From positions 1 to 5,258 of the forward strand of contig JALHHX010000152.1 in the NCBI GenBank assembly GCA_022837245.1: 5,258 nt of DNA. Direction: 5' to 3'. Source of the stretch: Lentisphaerota bacterium. GTDB taxonomy: Bacteria; Verrucomicrobiota; Kiritimatiellia; RFP12; UBA3636. Under the pieces are notes generated by a model. That model made no database searches and was not told where the DNA came from. It saw only the letters and a list, made by a program, of their open reading frames with translations. Positions 5,211 to 5,258 of this stretch are shown here, piece after piece (within the stretch, counting starts at the first letter, position 1; each line of letters starts with the position of its first letter). Position numbers and translations under genes: made by a program.

Positions 5211-5258
5211 CAGCCCCCTTCGTGTGAAGTGCGCCCATTATGGCACAGAGAGGCAGGC

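Noticed and set aside
5240..5258. Possible plus-strand gene starting ATG GCA CAG at the right edge
   Set aside because: There is no clear Shine-Dalgarno and only six codons are visible, too little to support a call.

Overview
All recognisable genes lie on the minus strand. The core is a conserved bacterial housekeeping block, read right to left: a fused rpiB-glyA gene (ribose-5-phosphate isomerase B joined to serine hydroxymethyltransferase), dnaX (clamp-loader tau/gamma), ybaB (nucleoid-associated protein) and recR (recombination mediator). Gaps are only 11 to 25 nt and no terminator is visible between them, so they probably form one operon. dnaX-ybaB-recR is a very common order. The organism is a bacterium of moderately high GC. 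The fusion and the style of the proteins suggest the PVC superphylum (Verrucomicrobiota, Kiritimatiellota, Lentisphaerota, Planctomycetota), but this is inference and no marker gene settles it.

The operon's control region (about 4993-5210) holds a promoter (TTGAAT, 18 nt, TACAAT), a strong Shine-Dalgarno and a 21-codon leader ORF. The leader's stop overlaps the rpiB-glyA start as ATGA. The leader also contains three hairpins, the middle one excluding the other two, an attenuator-like layout. Within dnaX, an in-frame A AAA AAG heptamer lies at the end of the collar domain. A -1 shift there meets TGA after two codons, which would give an E. coli-style gamma form beside full-length tau.

Left of recR the character changes. 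A lower-GC gene encodes an ABC ATPase of the FetA/YbbL type resembling Firmicutes proteins. It has its own candidate promoter beside a tandem 8-nt repeat. The permease gene expected to follow it seems to survive only as a frameshifted stub (53-144), so the ATPase looks like an orphan left from a transferred two-gene module. At the extreme left a strong Shine-Dalgarno, held in an 11-bp hairpin, precedes a GTG at the window edge that probably starts another minus-strand gene.

No tRNA, rRNA, CRISPR array or insertion sequence was seen. No stretch over 300 bases lacks a gene.
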